Shown here: in pieces, positions 20,657 to 21,812 of the stretch
Layout: each line of letters opens with the position of its first letter
How positions within the stretch are numbered: the stretch's first letter is position 1
Assembly: GCA_031359995.1 (NCBI GenBank)
Contig: JANMAT010000071.1
Location: forward strand, 1 to 21,812
Source of the DNA: JANMAT01 sp031359995
Lineage (GTDB): Bacteria; Actinomycetota; Acidimicrobiia; Acidimicrobiales; Ilumatobacteraceae
Length of the DNA: 21,812 nucleotides
Direction: 5' to 3'
Made by a program: the position numbers and the translations under genes
The notes under the pieces: model-generated
The model's input: the letters and a program-made list of their open reading frames with translations, nothing else
What the model was told of the DNA's origin: nothing
The model's database searches: none

Positions 20657-21100
20657 GTGCGAGTCGATGCGGGGTGGCTTGAGGGTGTTCTCGACGGCGC
20701 ACGCGGAGCCGAGGCGAACGCAATGGCGATCGCGGCACCCGCGTTCACCGAGGTTAACCAGGCTGCAGCCAACGTCCACGACGTGCGTACGTCCATCGAC
20801 CTCGTCAAGTGGCGCGCCCGACTCGATGACCTGGGCGCCCCACCGCGCAACGCCGTCACCGTCGACGCTGCGCTCGACACCTGGGGCCGTTGGGCCGCCG
20901 GCCAGGCCATCGGCCAGCACGAACTCGGCGAAGCCGTCGCCGTTCTACGACAACAAGCCATCGTCGACCCCGCGAAGCCAGGGACACTTGCGGATGCCGC
21001 CGAGCGAGTGATGAGAGTGGACTTCGGTCAGATCGGTGACCGCCAGGTGCCACCAACGGATCGACCCCGTCGAGACCCTGGGCTCGGCATCGATATGTAG
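20657..21100 (+). CDS. Hypothetical protein, 147 residues
   Basis: I do not recognise this protein. Third codon positions are mostly G or C through the central part, which argues for real coding, while the last 25 codons look less like coding sequence. The central region (VNQAAANVHDVRTSIDLVKWRARLDDL, AALDTWGRWAAGQAIGQHELGEAVAVLRQQA) appears helical with no membrane segment or cysteine motif. GTG 20657 is the tentative start; there is no ribosome binding site, and upstream in-frame GTG 20615 is possible. The gene stands alone downstream of a tRNA gene, a place often used by integrated elements, but no integrase or duplicated tRNA end is visible here. Confidence 0.45.
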   Translation: MRVDAGWLEGVLDGARGAEANAMAIAAPAFTEVNQAAANVHDVRTSIDLVKWRARLDDLGAPPRNAVTVDAALDTWGRWAAGQAIGQHELGEAVAVLRQQAIVDPAKPGTLADAAERVMRVDFGQIGDRQVPPTDRPRRDPGLGIDM

Positions 21101-21493
21101 ACCGCACCACGCGGACGTCAGCAGTCCTGAGCGTGGGAGGACGCGCAAGCCCGAGTTGCTCCGGGCCGGACCGCGTCTGGTCCGTACGTCGTGAGCGCCG
21201 AACCGGCTCACCGGCGGTCGGCAGGATCCCCCGACGACGGCCACCACGGCCAGCGTTCACCTCCGCGTCGCAGTCAGTGATCCCGGGTGCGCTGGAAGGG
21301 CCGGAGTGCGGTGCCGCTCCAACGGCTGGAGGCGGCGTTGCGAGCGGCGATACCGGGCGGCTTCTCCGCGGATACACCGGTGATCGACGAGCGCTCCCCG
21401 GTGATACTCCGGTGATCGACGGCCTTCTCGCCGGCGAAAGGCCCCCGGCTACTGACACGTGGATCGGCAGGATCTGGGCCTCCGGATGTTCCC
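21101..21493. other. Intergenic stretch with direct repeats, no gene found
   Basis: I see no supported gene in these 393 bases; frames that stay open on either strand have no recognisable features. The only structure is the repeat group at 21371-21421. Both flanking genes point into this stretch, so it should hold 3' ends, but no good terminator hairpin stands out. Confidence 0.5.
21371..21421. repeat. 19-bp direct repeat with a third half-copy
   Basis: GATACACCGGTGATCGACG (21371-21389) and GATACTCCGGTGATCGACG (21403-21421) match at 18 of 19 positions with a 32-base period. The core CCGGTGAT occurs three times (21377, 21398, 21409), spaced 21 and 11 bases apart, that is about two and one turns of the helix. 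Confidence 0.7.
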
Positions 21494-21812
21494 TCAGTGC
21501 GACTCCGGTGGAGCGTCGAACAAGGCCGTCTCGACATCGTCGGGCGCCTGGAACAGGGCGGCCCACTCGTCCAAGTGGCGGCGCAGGATCGGTTCCGTGT
21601 TCCAGGGCGGCTCCGAGTTGCGGGCCTCGATGCGCCGCCAAAGCTCGTCGAGGGGCACCTCGATGTAGTGCAGTTCGACCCCGACACCAATGCTCCGGGC
21701 GGCGGTCCTGAACTCGTCACGTTCCATCCGCGCCCAGAGCCCGAAGTCCAAGACGACGCTCAGCCCGAGCCGAAGGACTTCCTGGGCGAGGTGCCAGAGC
21801 TCGCGTTCGACC
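21494..21812 (-). CDS. P-loop kinase-like protein (AAA_33 / zeta-toxin-like), C-terminal part
   Basis: The last 105 residues of a gene that continues beyond the window. The visible part includes LWHLAQEVLRLGLSVVLDFGLWARMERDEF, which resembles the second strand and following helix of small P-loop kinases. Then come VELHYIEVPLDELWRRIEARN, with the typical arginine-containing lid region, and a C-terminal WNTEPILRRHLDEWAALFQAPDDVE motif. This pattern is common in the AAA_33 family, small-molecule kinases that often lie near antibiotic or toxin functions. The Walker A motif would be outside the window, so activity and substrate cannot be judged. The 3' end faces the repeats at 21371-21421. Confidence 0.75.
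   Translation of the reverse strand, partial: VERELWHLAQEVLRLGLSVVLDFGLWARMERDEFRTAARSIGVGVELHYIEVPLDELWRRIEARNSEPPWNTEPILRRHLDEWAALFQAPDDVETALFDAPPESH

Noticed and set aside
20404..21812. Duplicated tRNA end (att site) in the window
   Set aside because: I searched for a second copy of the T-arm and acceptor sequence and found none before 21812.
1..21812. CRISPR arrays, insertion sequences, transposase or toxin-antitoxin genes
   Set aside because: No regularly spaced repeats with unique spacers, no transposase motifs and no paired small genes with toxin features were seen.

Overview
The window comes from a high-GC actinobacterium, most likely from or near the Acidimicrobiia; that placement is inferred from gene content and order and was not tested. 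It carries the actinobacterial growth-and-division block in an order close to that around Mycobacterium tuberculosis crgA-trpG-pknB-pbpA-rodA-pstP-fhaB-fhaA, followed by a leucine tRNA. In M. tuberculosis this block lies a few kilobases from oriC. Here the block has only one Ser/Thr kinase gene (no pknA) and lacks the DUF881 gene between crgA and trpG.

Layout. Positions 1-773 (minus) hold most of a SpoU/TrmH-type RNA methyltransferase. It is divergent from an AlkB-like dioxygenase gene (831-1715) whose start codon lies inside a perfect LexA-type box. A 31-residue membrane peptide follows with a strong ribosome binding site, then two related hairpins and an FAD-dependent ferredoxin reductase-like gene (1987-3222). 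Next are lon (3281-5608), a class III aminotransferase (5678-6916) and a MarR regulator (6930-7391). A convergent gene on the minus strand (9485-7398) encodes an unusual membrane protein with a repeated cytoplasmic domain, one membrane helix, two fasciclin (FAS1) domains and an OmpA-like domain. Divergent from it is a thiolase gene (9577-10734), then a small membrane-anchored zinc-ribbon-like protein (10835-11092). A cluster of DnaA-box-like sequences lies around and after that small gene.

From 11271 the window holds crgA (minus), trpG/pabA (plus), then a minus-strand operon read from fhaA (20272) through fhaB, pstP, rodA/ftsW and pbpA to pknB (12361). Its members overlap by 4 bases or lie a few bases apart, except for 94 bases before pknB. 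Together they encode a SEDS glycan polymerase and its partner transpeptidase, a PASTA-domain kinase that can sense muropeptides or lipid II, the opposing phosphatase, and two FHA proteins that read phosphothreonine. This is a phosphorylation-controlled cell wall machine. tRNA-Leu(CAG) and its terminator follow on the plus strand. The remaining 1.3 kb is gene-poor: one unrecognised small ORF, direct repeats, and the 3' part of a P-loop kinase-like gene at the edge.

A theme across the window is probable leaderless transcription. Several genes have a TANNNT-like -10 hexamer about 7 bases before the start codon (alkB, the aminotransferase, lon, the zinc-ribbon gene, trpG, and with 8-9 bases the fasciclin gene and crgA), and this was used to choose starts. 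The main items for a second look are the LexA box on alkB, the FAS1/OmpA chimera with its unnamed repeat, the DnaA-box cluster, the lon promoter palindrome, the 31-residue peptide with its tandem hairpins, and the altered KTG motif of the transpeptidase.
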